From: Roseomonas sp.
GTDB lineage: Bacteria; Pseudomonadota; Alphaproteobacteria; Acetobacterales; Acetobacteraceae
Direction of reading: 5' to 3'
DNA length: 64,000 bases
NCBI GenBank assembly: GCA_020249265.1
Contig: JADCGA010000001.1
Span: forward strand, 248,001 to 312,000
The notes beneath the pieces were generated by a model that was given only the letters and a program-made list of their open reading frames with translations, ran no database searches and was not told the DNA's origin. Below, in pieces: positions 1 to 7,543 of this stretch. The position numbers and the translations under genes were made by a program. The stretch's first letter is position 1. Each line of letters opens with the position of its first letter.

Positions 1-1
1 C

Positions 2-202
2 AGCGTAATCCTGATCAGCCCGCGGGAGGTTTACATGCAATGCGCGAAATCCATCCTGCGATCACGCCTTTGGGGCGATGCGCCACGCCCGGCTGGTGTG
101 CCGACAGCGGGGGAGATGATCGCATCGCATACTGGCGGCATGGTGGATTCCGCCGCGTATGATGCCACCGCGCCAGCGCGGCTTGCGGAGACGCTTTACT
201 AA
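2..202 (+). CDS. PPOX-family FMN-binding protein, C-terminal fragment
   Basis: An open frame enters from the left edge and ends at a TAA at 200-202. Only the last 66 residues are present. They contain EVYMQCAKSILRSRLW, which resembles the C-terminal part of the pyridoxamine 5'-phosphate oxidase-like family (Cys-Ala-Lys followed by Arg-Ser-x-Leu-Trp). These are split-barrel FMN-binding proteins whose substrates are often unknown. The gene converges on the YmdB-type gene with only a few bases between the two stops. The family call rests on one short motif, so it is moderate. Confidence 0.5.
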   Translation, partial: SVILISPREVYMQCAKSILRSRLWGDAPRPAGVPTAGEMIASHTGGMVDSAAYDATAPARLAETLY

Positions 203-209
203 AGGCGCT

Positions 210-1031
210 TCACAAGCAAGGCAGCACCGCATCCAACCCACCCCCGATACGCAAGGGTGCAACACGGCGGGCAAGCCCGGTGGCATCATCGGTTTCCACG
301 AATAGCCCGCTGATCGTGGCCTCATTCTCAGCCGGCGCCAGCCGCTCCGCCGGCACCTTCCGCCAGAAGCGGATGGAAGCGCCGGCCTTTTGCATGCCGA
401 TCACGCTATCATAATCGCCGCACATCCCGGCATCGGTCTGAAACGCCGTGCCGCCTGGCAGAATGCGATGATCAGCAGTCGGCACATGGGTATGGGTGCC
501 AATCACAAGGCTCACGCGGCCATCGAAACTATGGCCCATGGCCTGTTTTTCAGATGATGCCTCGGCATGGAAATCGATGATGATGGCCTGCACCGTGCCT
601 TGCGGCCCCAGGCTATGCTGCGCCAATTCCGCCTGAATGGCGCGGAAGGGATCATCCAGGGGTTCCATGAACAACCGCCCCATGGCCTGCAACACCAAAG
701 CCCGCCTGCCATCGGCCAGCACTGCCACCACCGCGCCCTTGCCAGGCGTGCCGGGTGGGTAATTCAGCGGGCGGATCAGGCGCGGCTCGCCCTCAATATA
801 GGGGATGATTTCCTTCCGATCCCAGGCGTGATTGCCAAGCGTCAGCACATCAGCACCCGCGATGAACAGCGCGCGTGCCATCTCCGGCGCCAGGCCAAAC
901 CCGTGGGAGGCATTTTCCGCATTCACCACCACCAGATCGAGCCGGAGCTTTTCACGCAGGCTGGGCAAGGTTGCGGTGACGGCATCACGCCCGGCGCGGC
1001 CAACAATATCGCCAAGGAAAAGCAGCCTCAC
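210..1031 (-). CDS. YmdB-type metallophosphoesterase (TIGR00282 family)
   Basis: The protein begins RLLFLGDIVGRAGR after a GTG start at 1031. It carries the calcineurin-like metal ligands in order: GDIVG near the N-terminus, NAENASHG, LGNHAWD and GTHTHVPTAD. This pattern is typical of the YmdB/TIGR00282 family of roughly 260-280 residues, which includes 2',3'-cyclic-nucleotide phosphodiesterases; the substrate here is unknown. The GTG overlaps the TGA of the upstream cyclo-ligase gene (GTGA), so the two are probably translationally coupled. A longer start at 1046 would run into that gene and is less likely. Confidence 0.85.
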   Translation of the reverse strand: MRLLFLGDIVGRAGRDAVTATLPSLREKLRLDLVVVNAENASHGFGLAPEMARALFIAGADVLTLGNHAWDRKEIIPYIEGEPRLIRPLNYPPGTPGKGAVVAVLADGRRALVLQAMGRLFMEPLDDPFRAIQAELAQHSLGPQGTVQAIIIDFHAEASSEKQAMGHSFDGRVSLVIGTHTHVPTADHRILPGGTAFQTDAGMCGDYDSVIGMQKAGASIRFWRKVPAERLAPAENEATISGLFVETDDATGLARRVAPLRIGGGLDAVLPCL

Positions 1032-1621
1032 GCAGGGTCTCCACAAATGATCACGCCGCCTTCTGTAGCGATCAGGCGCAGGTGGAAATCCTGCGGTCCC
1101 GCCGGTACTTCGGCCATCTCCTGGGCGGCATAGGCGATACCGATGGGTTTTGCACCCGGCAGCGCCGCCAGGGTGCGATCATAATAGCCGCCGCCATAAC
1201 CCAGCCGACGCCCCGCGCGGTCAAAGGCCAAAAGCGGCACCAGCAGCACATCAGGGCGCAGTTCTTCGCCAGCAACAGGTTCCGAAGTGCCCAAGGGGCC
1301 AGGGCGCAAAGCCGCGCTTGGCGCCCAGGCGCGAAAGGCAAGCGGCTGGCCGCGCGGCGGCGTGACCGGCAAGGCCATAGCGTGACCACGTGAAGCCAAG
1401 GCCAGCATCAAGGGGCGCGGGTCCATCTCATCCCCCATTGGCCAATAACCAGCGATTATGGCGCCCTTGGGCGGCGCGTGCTGCGCCAGCATGGCTTCCG
1501 CCAAACGCGCCGGCGCCTCAATATTTGTGAGTGTCGCGCGCTTCGCCCGCGCAAGCTTGCGTGCCGCTGCCTTGGCTGCCTGCAACACAACATCCGATGC
1601 GGCGGCTTGGGCCTCGGTCAA
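1028..1621 (-). CDS. 5-formyltetrahydrofolate cyclo-ligase
   Basis: This enzyme converts 5-formyl-THF to 5,10-methenyl-THF using ATP. The C-terminal half shows the diagnostic RLGYGGGYYDRTLA motif and an N-terminal AKAAARKLARAKR helix typical of the family. The open frame extends upstream to 1759, but that extension runs through the 6S RNA, so it cannot be the real N-terminus. A TTG at 1621 preceded by AGGAA gives a 197-residue protein, the usual family length; this start is inferred. The order zapA - 6S RNA - cyclo-ligase is a conserved proteobacterial arrangement. Confidence 0.85.
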   Translation of the reverse strand: MTEAQAAASDVVLQAAKAAARKLARAKRATLTNIEAPARLAEAMLAQHAPPKGAIIAGYWPMGDEMDPRPLMLALASRGHAMALPVTPPRGQPLAFRAWAPSAALRPGPLGTSEPVAGEELRPDVLLVPLLAFDRAGRRLGYGGGYYDRTLAALPGAKPIGIAYAAQEMAEVPAGPQDFHLRLIATEGGVIICGDPA

Positions 1622-1640
1622 GCAGGGTTCCTGTTGGCAA

Positions 1641-1808
1641 AAAAAGTGCGGAGCCACCATGGCCGCTGGCCTATCATCCTCCCAAGGCCTGCGTTTGCAG
1701 GTGGGCACCAGATACCCGAACCACGGTCCGGACAGAGCCAGTTCCCGGAGGATGTGCATTGGCCCCGGGGATGAATTGCCTGGCGCACCTGGCAGCCCCG
1801 CAGGGCTT
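1641..1808 (-). ncRNA. ssrS: 6S RNA
   Basis: 6S RNA binds the sigma70 RNA polymerase holoenzyme and dampens transcription in stationary phase. The minus-strand sequence between zapA and the cyclo-ligase gene starts near AAGCCCTGCGG and ends CTCCGCACTTTTTTT, so the 5' TGCGG pairs with the 3' CCGCA. A central open region flanked by GGGGCCAATGCACATCC and the AGGCCTTGGGAGGATGAT arm resembles alphaproteobacterial 6S RNAs. The position is the classic ssrS locus. The ends are approximate. A covariance-model search would settle the call. Confidence 0.78.
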
Positions 1809-1810
1809 AG

Positions 1811-2146
1811 TTAGGCTTCCTCAAGCCGCGCGGCAATGGCCTCAAGCTTTTCAGCGAGCTGTATGAGCCCATCGGCCAAGGCGGGGTCGGGCGCGGGCGT
1901 CTCTGAAGCGACGGCGCCGCCGGCCTTCAGCGCGTCATTCTCGGCCTTCAAATCCATGGCTTCATCGGCCAATTGCAAGGCGGCCAGCAGCAGCATGCGC
2001 GTCTCGCCAAATTGGATACCCATGGCTTTCAGCGCGGAAATGCGTTGATCCACCTCGGCAGCCATATTGGTCAGATGCTTTTCCTGACCATCCTGGCAGG
2101 CCACCGGGTGGGCATAGCCGCCGACGCGGACCGTGACCTGCGCCAT
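1811..2146 (-). CDS. zapA: Cell division protein ZapA
   Basis: ZapA binds FtsZ filaments and stabilises the division ring in the cytoplasm. The 111-residue protein begins AQVTVRVGGYAHPVACQDGQ and continues with a helix containing AAEVDQRI, the usual ZapA N-terminal beta-domain followed by a long coiled coil rich in Ala, Glu and Leu (roughly residues 40-110). The ATG overlaps the TGA of the small coiled-coil gene upstream, and the gene ends just before the 6S RNA. Length and neighbours match alphaproteobacterial zapA. Confidence 0.88.
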   Translation of the reverse strand: MAQVTVRVGGYAHPVACQDGQEKHLTNMAAEVDQRISALKAMGIQFGETRMLLLAALQLADEAMDLKAENDALKAGGAVASETPAPDPALADGLIQLAEKLEAIAARLEEA

Positions 2147-2355
2147 CAGCCCTCATTCCCCAAATTGGCGCGCAGCTTGGCGATAGTGGCATCGAGCTGG
2201 GTAGCGAGGGCAGCAACAGCGGCCTTCGGCACCATATCGCCTTCACCGGGCGGGGCGGCGGCACGGCGGGCTTCCACAGCGCGATCAAGGCGTTCCAGGG
2301 CTGCTTCCAGCCGGATCATCGCCGCACCCATTGTGTCAGCTTGCTGCTCGCTCAT
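2146..2355 (-). CDS. Small coiled-coil protein, DUF4164-like
   Basis: A 69-residue protein starting MSEQQADTMGAAMIRLEAAL. It is almost entirely helical with heptad-like Leu/Ala spacing and contains one Pro/Gly break (AAPPGEGDMV). Small proteins of this kind, often labelled DUF4164, sit immediately upstream of zapA in many alphaproteobacteria. The stop codon overlaps the zapA start, which implies co-translation and perhaps a role in Z-ring assembly, but the function is not established. An upstream extension to 2418 is possible; the start used here is the one that gives a family-like N-terminus. Confidence 0.65.
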   Translation of the reverse strand: MSEQQADTMGAAMIRLEAALERLDRAVEARRAAAPPGEGDMVPKAAVAALATQLDATIAKLRANLGNEG

Positions 2356-2436
2356 GCTTTTCCAAATGCCTTGGCGCCAAAGGTTCTTGCGGCTAAGGAT
2401 CACTGAAATGCTTGGCATGCAAAGGCCTCTGGGTCA

Positions 2437-2886
2437 ATGGTAAAGGCGTTTCTGAAGCTGCCGGCGGTGGTGGTGCATGGGCGCGGGCAGGCCGAATGGG
2501 CGTTGCGGGTCGCGGCCGGGCGGCCCTTGTTGCTGGTGTCTGCCCACGGGGCCGCGCTGAATGCCGGACCCGCCTGGTTCAAGGCCGTGCTGGACCAGGC
2601 GGCGGCGGCGCATCCCGGCGCGCCTTTCCAAGCGGCGCTGGATTGCGCCGCCGCCCCAGGGGCTACGCTGGCCGCCTTGCGCGCTGGCTTCAAGCTGGTG
2701 ATTTTCGATATGGCGCATCCCGCCGCCGCAAGCGTGCTGGGCGCCGCCGCCGAAGCCGGCGCGGAGGTTCTGGGCACTAGGCCGGCAGCGCTGGATATGG
2801 CGGGGCTTGATCCACGCCGGCGGGATGATGAAAGGCGCATCGCCGCGCTTTTCGCCACAGTGCCGCCACAGGATCAGCCGACATAA
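2437..2886 (+). CDS. Conserved hypothetical protein upstream of aldolase gene
   Basis: I do not recognise a named family. The 149-residue protein starts MVKAFLKLPAVVVHG and is rich in Ala, Gly and Val. Alternating beta/alpha patterns (VVVHGRGQAEWALR, RPLLLVSAHG, FKLVIFDMAHP) suggest a small cytoplasmic alpha/beta fold. There is no signal peptide and no membrane segment. It lies 72 bases upstream of the aldolase ATG on the same strand, so it may share its transcript. It is divergent from the zapA group across an 81-base gap. Confidence 0.6.
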   Translation: MVKAFLKLPAVVVHGRGQAEWALRVAAGRPLLLVSAHGAALNAGPAWFKAVLDQAAAAHPGAPFQAALDCAAAPGATLAALRAGFKLVIFDMAHPAAASVLGAAAEAGAEVLGTRPAALDMAGLDPRRRDDERRIAALFATVPPQDQPT

Positions 2887-2958
2887 CGCACCCGTGACAG
2901 TCAATGCCGGCTGCGCTATCGGCGCATTCACCCTTTGAGCAAAGAAAAGGAACCCAAG

Positions 2959-3879
2959 ATGAAGCTGACGCGCCGCGTGAAGGAAATCCTCTCCTGGTAT
3001 GAAAGCGATACACCAGGCACCAAGGCGAATCTCGCCCGCATCCTGATGGAAGGGAAGCTTGGTGGCACGGGGCGTATGGTTATTCTGCCGGTGGATCAGG
3101 GCTTTGAACACGGCCCGGCGCGGTCCTTCGCGCCGAACCCGGCGGCTTATGATCCGCATTATCATTTCGAATTGGCGATTGAAGCGGGCCTTAACGCCTA
3201 TGCCGCGCCGCTTGGTATGATTGAAGCCGGCGCCGCCACTTTCGCGGGTGCCATCCCGACCATCCTGAAGGTCAATTCATCGAATAGCCTTTCCACCACC
3301 AAGGATCAGGCCGTGACCGGCAGCGTTGCCGATGCGCTGCGCCTTGGCTGTTCAGCGATTGGCTTCACCATCTATCCTTCATCCGAATATCAGTTTGAGA
3401 TGATGGAAGAACTTCGCGAATTGGCGGAAGAAGCCAAGGCGGCTGGGCTTGCCGTGGTGGTCTGGTCCTATCCGCGCGGGCCGATGCTGGACAAGAATGG
3501 CGAAACCGCCTTCGACATTTGCGCCTATGCCGCACATATGGCCGCGCTGATGGGCGCGCATATCATCAAGGTGAAGCCACCCACCGATGTGCTGAGCCTG
3601 GACGCGGCGAAGAAGGTTTATATCGAGCGCAAGATTGACGGCAGCGATCTGGCCAAGCGCATCAGCCATGTGGTGCAGGCCTGCTTTAATGGGCGCAGGC
3701 TGGTGGTGTTCTCGGGCGGTGAGGCGAAGGGCACGGATGCGCTGCTCGCGGAAGCGCGCGCCATTCATGCCGGTGGCGGCAATGGGTCCATCGTTGGCCG
3801 CAATGCCTTCCAGCGCCCGAAGGATGAGGCGCTGAAGCTGCTGGGCCAGATGATTGAGGTCTATAAGGGCAAGGCCTGA
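2959..3879 (+). CDS. Class I fructose-bisphosphate aldolase (FbaB/DhnA type)
   Basis: The enzyme cleaves fructose-1,6-bisphosphate to dihydroxyacetone phosphate and glyceraldehyde-3-phosphate through a Schiff base. ILPVDQGFEHGPARSF and HIIKVKPPTD (the latter with the probable Schiff-base Lys) are the hallmark segments of the prokaryotic class I family; SGGEAKGTDALL is the phosphate-binding end. The ATG at 2959 follows AAAGGAACCCAAG; a TTG at 2935 would add eight residues and is less likely. The 306-residue length is normal. The gene borders the photosynthesis cluster, and crtC follows 73 bases later. Confidence 0.9.
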   Translation: MKLTRRVKEILSWYESDTPGTKANLARILMEGKLGGTGRMVILPVDQGFEHGPARSFAPNPAAYDPHYHFELAIEAGLNAYAAPLGMIEAGAATFAGAIPTILKVNSSNSLSTTKDQAVTGSVADALRLGCSAIGFTIYPSSEYQFEMMEELRELAEEAKAAGLAVVVWSYPRGPMLDKNGETAFDICAYAAHMAALMGAHIIKVKPPTDVLSLDAAKKVYIERKIDGSDLAKRISHVVQACFNGRRLVVFSGGEAKGTDALLAEARAIHAGGGNGSIVGRNAFQRPKDEALKLLGQMIEVYKGKA

Positions 3880-3952
3880 AACACGGCTTCGCCCGGCTTG
3901 ACCCGCAGCGCGATGCGGGCGGAAATGGCCGGGTGATAAGGCGGCTTTTGCA

Positions 3953-4903
3953 ATGAATGAGAGTTTGAACGCCACGGGCTTGGATTTCACCCTGCCCGTG
4001 GCTGAACGTGGCTATCGCTGGTGGTATTTGGATGCGCTTTCCGATGATGGGGCGCATGGCATTACGATTATCGCCTTTTTGGGCACTGTCTTTTCCCCCT
4101 GGTACGCATTTGCACGGCGCGGCGGTGGTGGTGATCCGCTGAACCATTGCTGCATGCATGTGGCGCTTTACGGCAAGCCGGCGCGCTGGGCGATGACGGA
4201 TCGCCCGCGCGGTGCGCTGCGGCGCGGCGCAGATTTTTTGCAAATCGGGCCGAGTGCCATGCGCTGGGATGGCACCAAGCTGGTGGTTGACCTTGTGGAA
4301 GTAACCGCGCCAGTGCCGGGCAAGTTGCGCGGGCGCGTGACGCTTTATCCCGAGGCGCTATCGCATCGCCACTTTCAGTTGGATGGCGCGGGGCGGCATC
4401 ATTGGCAGCCAATTGCGCCGCGTTCCCGGGTGGAAGTGGCGTTTGATAATCCTTCATTGCGTTGGTCCGGCTTTTCATATTTTGACACCAATACTGGGAC
4501 TGCACCGCTGGAAGAGGATTTCATTTTCTGGGATTGGTGCCGCGCGCCCATGCCGGAAGCGACCGCCATTTTGTACAATGCATCGCGCCGCGATGGGTCG
4601 TCGCAATCGCTGGCGCTTCAAGTGAACCGCGCCGGAGAAGTTGCGGATATGCCAATTCCCGCGCCCGCCACCATGCCGCCTGGGTTTTGGCGCGTGCCGC
4701 GCCCGACACGGTCTGAGGATGGCAAGGCAGAACTGGTGCGCGCGCTGGTGGATGCTCCCTTTTATACGCGGTCCGAAATCCGCACGCGGCTTTTGGGGCA
4801 GAATGCTATTGCCGTGCATGAAAGCCTGGCGCTGAACCGCTTTGACAATCTGGCGGTGCAAGCGCTGATGCTGCCCTTTAAAGTGCCGCGGGCGCGGGGC
4901 TAA
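3953..4903 (+). CDS. crtC: Carotenoid 1,2-hydratase CrtC
   Basis: CrtC adds water across the C-1,2 double bond of neurosporene or lycopene, giving 1-hydroxy carotenoids on the way to spheroidene or spirilloxanthin. The 316-residue protein shows the family segments RGYRWWYLDALSDDG, GTVFSPWYAFARR, LNHCCMHVALYG and FDTNTGTAPLEEDFIFWDW. It starts the carotenoid block, reads away from the aldolase gene and ends convergent with the ATP-grasp gene with four bases of overlap. With crtD and crtF also present, the expected end product is of the spirilloxanthin series. Confidence 0.93.
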   Translation: MNESLNATGLDFTLPVAERGYRWWYLDALSDDGAHGITIIAFLGTVFSPWYAFARRGGGGDPLNHCCMHVALYGKPARWAMTDRPRGALRRGADFLQIGPSAMRWDGTKLVVDLVEVTAPVPGKLRGRVTLYPEALSHRHFQLDGAGRHHWQPIAPRSRVEVAFDNPSLRWSGFSYFDTNTGTAPLEEDFIFWDWCRAPMPEATAILYNASRRDGSSQSLALQVNRAGEVADMPIPAPATMPPGFWRVPRPTRSEDGKAELVRALVDAPFYTRSEIRTRLLGQNAIAVHESLALNRFDNLAVQALMLPFKVPRARG

Positions 4904-6024
4904 TCATACCAACCAACATCGAGCGTTGCCACTTCCCCGAAGGGCACACCGCGCGCCATGGCCATGCGGATGATGGGCCATGACGTTGCTGTCATGGTCA
5001 GGAAGGGCATGGGATCGCGCCGGTCCCAAGTGACGTCGCGCGTGGAAAAGAGTTGGCGTAGATTTTCGCGAAACGGGCCGCGCCGGAACAGCGACATCTG
5101 CGTTTCAGTCAGCGCCGAATAGAATTGCTGAAGGCGCGTTTCAGGCCGATAGCGTGGCGTGAAGCCTGGTTCCAGCACGGCGCGCGCAATATCTTCGCGC
5201 TGCCAGAAATGCAGCCCGCTTGTCGTGCGCGGGTTGCACTCAATCCCCCAGGGCTGGCCGGCCTCATCCAGCATGATGTCGAAGGCGATGAAGCCGGTCC
5301 ATTGCGCGGCGGCGACGAAACGCGTGATCCAATCTTCAATCGCGGGGTGTTCTACCCGTTCAAAGGCAACCGCGACCGAGCCTGATTTCTGCGCCGCACG
5401 GTAGATGACGGTGGAGGAAACGCGCCCGTTATGCGCGATGGAACATGAACTATACTCCGCGCCCATCACGCAGCGCTGCACAATTGTGGGAATCGCGGGA
5501 TCAGGCGCGGGCAAGGCAGCGCCGGCGGGCAATAGACGCACGCCGCGCCCGGAACAGGAATGCACCGGCTTGACCACCACCGGGCCGGATTGCACCAAAG
5601 CCCCTGCCGCTGGATCGCCGAGCGCATGGGTCTCCGGCACGGCAAGGCCCCAAGCTTCTGCCTGTTGCGCAAAGCCGTGCTTGTTGTGGAGCCGGAGCAA
5701 ATTTTCCGGCGGCATGGTGAAAAGCCGCGTAGTGGCGGGCAGACTATCGCGCAGGAAGGCGACATGCATGGTTTCTTCCGAAACCGGCACAACAAGATCA
5801 ATCTTCTCATCCGCGATGATGCGCCTCAGGTCAGCCAGGTAGGCCTGCTTGTCCTCAGCCGGCGCCGTCACGCGATGGCTTTGTGCCACTGCGCGGGAAG
5901 CGCCCGCCAGATGGCGCTTGAAGGGTTCCGCCACCACAACGCGCCAACCAAGATCAGCAAAGCCGCGCGCAACATCCAGCGCCTTGGGCAGACGCCCGAG
6001 GGTCAGCAGCACATTGCCTGTCAT
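4900..6024 (-). CDS. ATP-grasp enzyme, substrate unknown
   Basis: A 374-residue ATP-grasp protein. VVVKPVHSCSGRGVRLL (about 149-165) supplies the ATP-binding Lys152 and Gly-rich loop. FIAFDIMLDE and WGIECNPRTTSG (about 245-270) supply the Mg-binding acidic and Asn residues. The N-terminal fold (NVLLTLGRLPKALDVAR) looks like a pre-ATP-grasp Rossmann domain. The family joins a carboxylate to an amine, thiol or similar via an acyl phosphate; the substrate cannot be read from the sequence. The start at 6024 overlaps the TGA of the P450 gene (ATGA), so the two are almost certainly co-translated. No carotenoid enzyme of this type is known to me. Confidence 0.8.
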   Translation of the reverse strand: MTGNVLLTLGRLPKALDVARGFADLGWRVVVAEPFKRHLAGASRAVAQSHRVTAPAEDKQAYLADLRRIIADEKIDLVVPVSEETMHVAFLRDSLPATTRLFTMPPENLLRLHNKHGFAQQAEAWGLAVPETHALGDPAAGALVQSGPVVVKPVHSCSGRGVRLLPAGAALPAPDPAIPTIVQRCVMGAEYSSCSIAHNGRVSSTVIYRAAQKSGSVAVAFERVEHPAIEDWITRFVAAAQWTGFIAFDIMLDEAGQPWGIECNPRTTSGLHFWQREDIARAVLEPGFTPRYRPETRLQQFYSALTETQMSLFRRGPFRENLRQLFSTRDVTWDRRDPMPFLTMTATSWPIIRMAMARGVPFGEVATLDVGWYD

Positions 6025-7406
6025 GCCGCGCGGGTGACGCGGCACATCACCTGCCGCGCCGGGCGCGTGGTAAGCCGCGCGGCGGGGCGTACATCACCAG
6101 GCGCTTCGATGTGGAAATCAAAATGTCGAAACAGCCGCGCAATCAGCAGCACCGCTTCCACCTGTGCAAAAGCAGCACCCGCGCAAACCCGTGGGCCAAT
6201 GCCGAAGGGAATATAGGCGCCCGTGGTCATTTCCGCCTCACGCTCTGGCAGGAAGCGATCTGGGTCAAACAAATGCGGATCGCGCCAATAGGCCTGGTGC
6301 CGATGCAGCACCCAAGGTGCCACCATGATCAGCGCGCCCTTCTTCACCGGGTAGTCACCGATGCGCGTTGCTTCATTGGCTACGCGCGGCAGAAAAGTGA
6401 TGGGCGGATAGAGCCGGAGCGTTTCACGAAACACATTGCGCACAAACAAAAGCTTGCGCGTATGTTCGAACAGGATCGGCCCAGGCCCAACGATTTCATC
6501 AATTTCAGCGCGCAACCTTGCGACCAAAGCGGGTTGTGTTGCGAGCAGATAGAACACCCAGGTCAGCGCGCTGGCGCTGGTTTCATGCCCGGCCAGGAAC
6601 AGCACACCAAGCTGATCAATCAGTTCTTCGCGCGTGAAGGCTTTGCCTTCCACATCATGCGCGGCGATGATGGCGCTCGCGATATCGTCAAAGCTGGTGG
6701 CGCCATCGCCCAAATGCGTATCCAGCAATTCGCCCAAATATCGCCGGATCAGGCCGCAGGCATTCAACACGCTTTCCTTTTGCGGAATACGTTTCCAGGC
6801 GCGGTCAAAAATCAGCCGGCGAATTTCCACCTGCGCGACGCTATGTTCAAATTCCGTGAAGGCGTCGAAGACCTCATGTGCCACACGTGTTTCGAGCCCC
6901 GTGGAGAACACCGTGCGGCAGATGATGTCTGCCGTCATGTGGCTCATCATCAGGTCAAGCGAAAAGCGCGTATCGCGCGCGGCGTGATCGGCAAGCGTTG
7001 CCTCGGCTGCCGCCGCACCGGCTTCCATCGCCGGAAAGGCGCGGTTGACGCGCATCATTGTCAAGGCGGGGTCAATCATGCCCCGCTGACGCCGCCAGGT
7101 GGCGCCGGAGGAGACGAAAATCGAATCGCCAATCAGCGGGTCCAGCGCATGCACCATCAGATCGCTTTTGGGCAGGATGCCCTTGGCATCCGTCAGCACC
7201 TCGCGCACCAAATCGGGGCGATTGACGATGATGGTGGACCGACGCGAATAGCCAAGCGGGCCGATCGGCATGCGATAGGCTTCTGCCGGCAAAAGCGAGA
7301 GCAAATCCCCATCGCCGCGGATCATGCAGCGCATCAGCGCAATCACCGCGGGCAAGGGTTCCGGGCGCGGGGGCGCAAAAGCACGGAAGGCAGGCACGTG
7401 ATTCAC
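6021..7406 (-). CDS. Cytochrome P450
   Basis: A 461-residue soluble P450 with all landmark motifs: I-helix AGHETS (272-277), K-helix ETLR (328-331), and the heme loop FGIGPRVCAG with the axial Cys408. The proximal WRRQRGMIDPAL segment is also typical. The start is a GTG at 7406 preceded by AGGGG. It overlaps the ATP-grasp gene and sits between crtC and crtD, which suggests hydroxylation or oxidative modification of a carotenoid or another lipophilic product, but this is inference from position. No ferredoxin or reductase gene lies beside it, so electrons must come from elsewhere. Confidence 0.93.
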   Translation of the reverse strand: MNHVPAFRAFAPPRPEPLPAVIALMRCMIRGDGDLLSLLPAEAYRMPIGPLGYSRRSTIIVNRPDLVREVLTDAKGILPKSDLMVHALDPLIGDSIFVSSGATWRRQRGMIDPALTMMRVNRAFPAMEAGAAAAEATLADHAARDTRFSLDLMMSHMTADIICRTVFSTGLETRVAHEVFDAFTEFEHSVAQVEIRRLIFDRAWKRIPQKESVLNACGLIRRYLGELLDTHLGDGATSFDDIASAIIAAHDVEGKAFTREELIDQLGVLFLAGHETSASALTWVFYLLATQPALVARLRAEIDEIVGPGPILFEHTRKLLFVRNVFRETLRLYPPITFLPRVANEATRIGDYPVKKGALIMVAPWVLHRHQAYWRDPHLFDPDRFLPEREAEMTTGAYIPFGIGPRVCAGAAFAQVEAVLLIARLFRHFDFHIEAPGDVRPAARLTTRPARQVMCRVTRAA

Positions 7407-7503
7407 GGCGCCCTACCCTGCGTGACGCCCAGGCAAGCGCGGGCGAAGGGGCGATGCGATCCTTGAGCTACCATGGCTGAATTCCATGCTTTACATTATT
7501 ATA

Positions 7504-7521
7504 TGTCAAGTGCGATTGTCA
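7504..7521. promoter_or_regulatory. Direct-repeat TGTCA half-sites in divergent intergenic region
   Basis: TGTCA occurs at 7504-7508 and again at 7517-7521, in the same orientation and eight bases apart. Half-sites of the PpsR operator have this sequence, but the genuine operator is inverted (TGTCA-N8-TGACA), so this is not a standard site. The surrounding stretch (7485-7505) is AT-rich and, on the minus strand, contains TTGACA followed at once by TATAAT. It could drive the P450 gene, the divergent membrane-protein gene, or both. Confidence 0.25.
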
Positions 7522-7543
7522 CTCGAAAGCCGGGGAGGCTCGG

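Noticed and set aside
1622-1759. N-terminal extension of the cyclo-ligase frame
   Set aside because: It lies in the 6S RNA and has no similarity to the enzyme family.
3902-3919. Hairpin CCCGCA/TGCGGG between the aldolase gene and crtC
   Set aside because: The stem is short, no T-run follows, and such stems are frequent in high-GC DNA. It may be a weak terminator but was not called.
6111-7466. A 451-codon plus-strand frame opposite the P450 gene
   Set aside because: It is antisense to a gene with all P450 motifs. Its translation has no domain pattern and is an effect of GC-rich codon bias.
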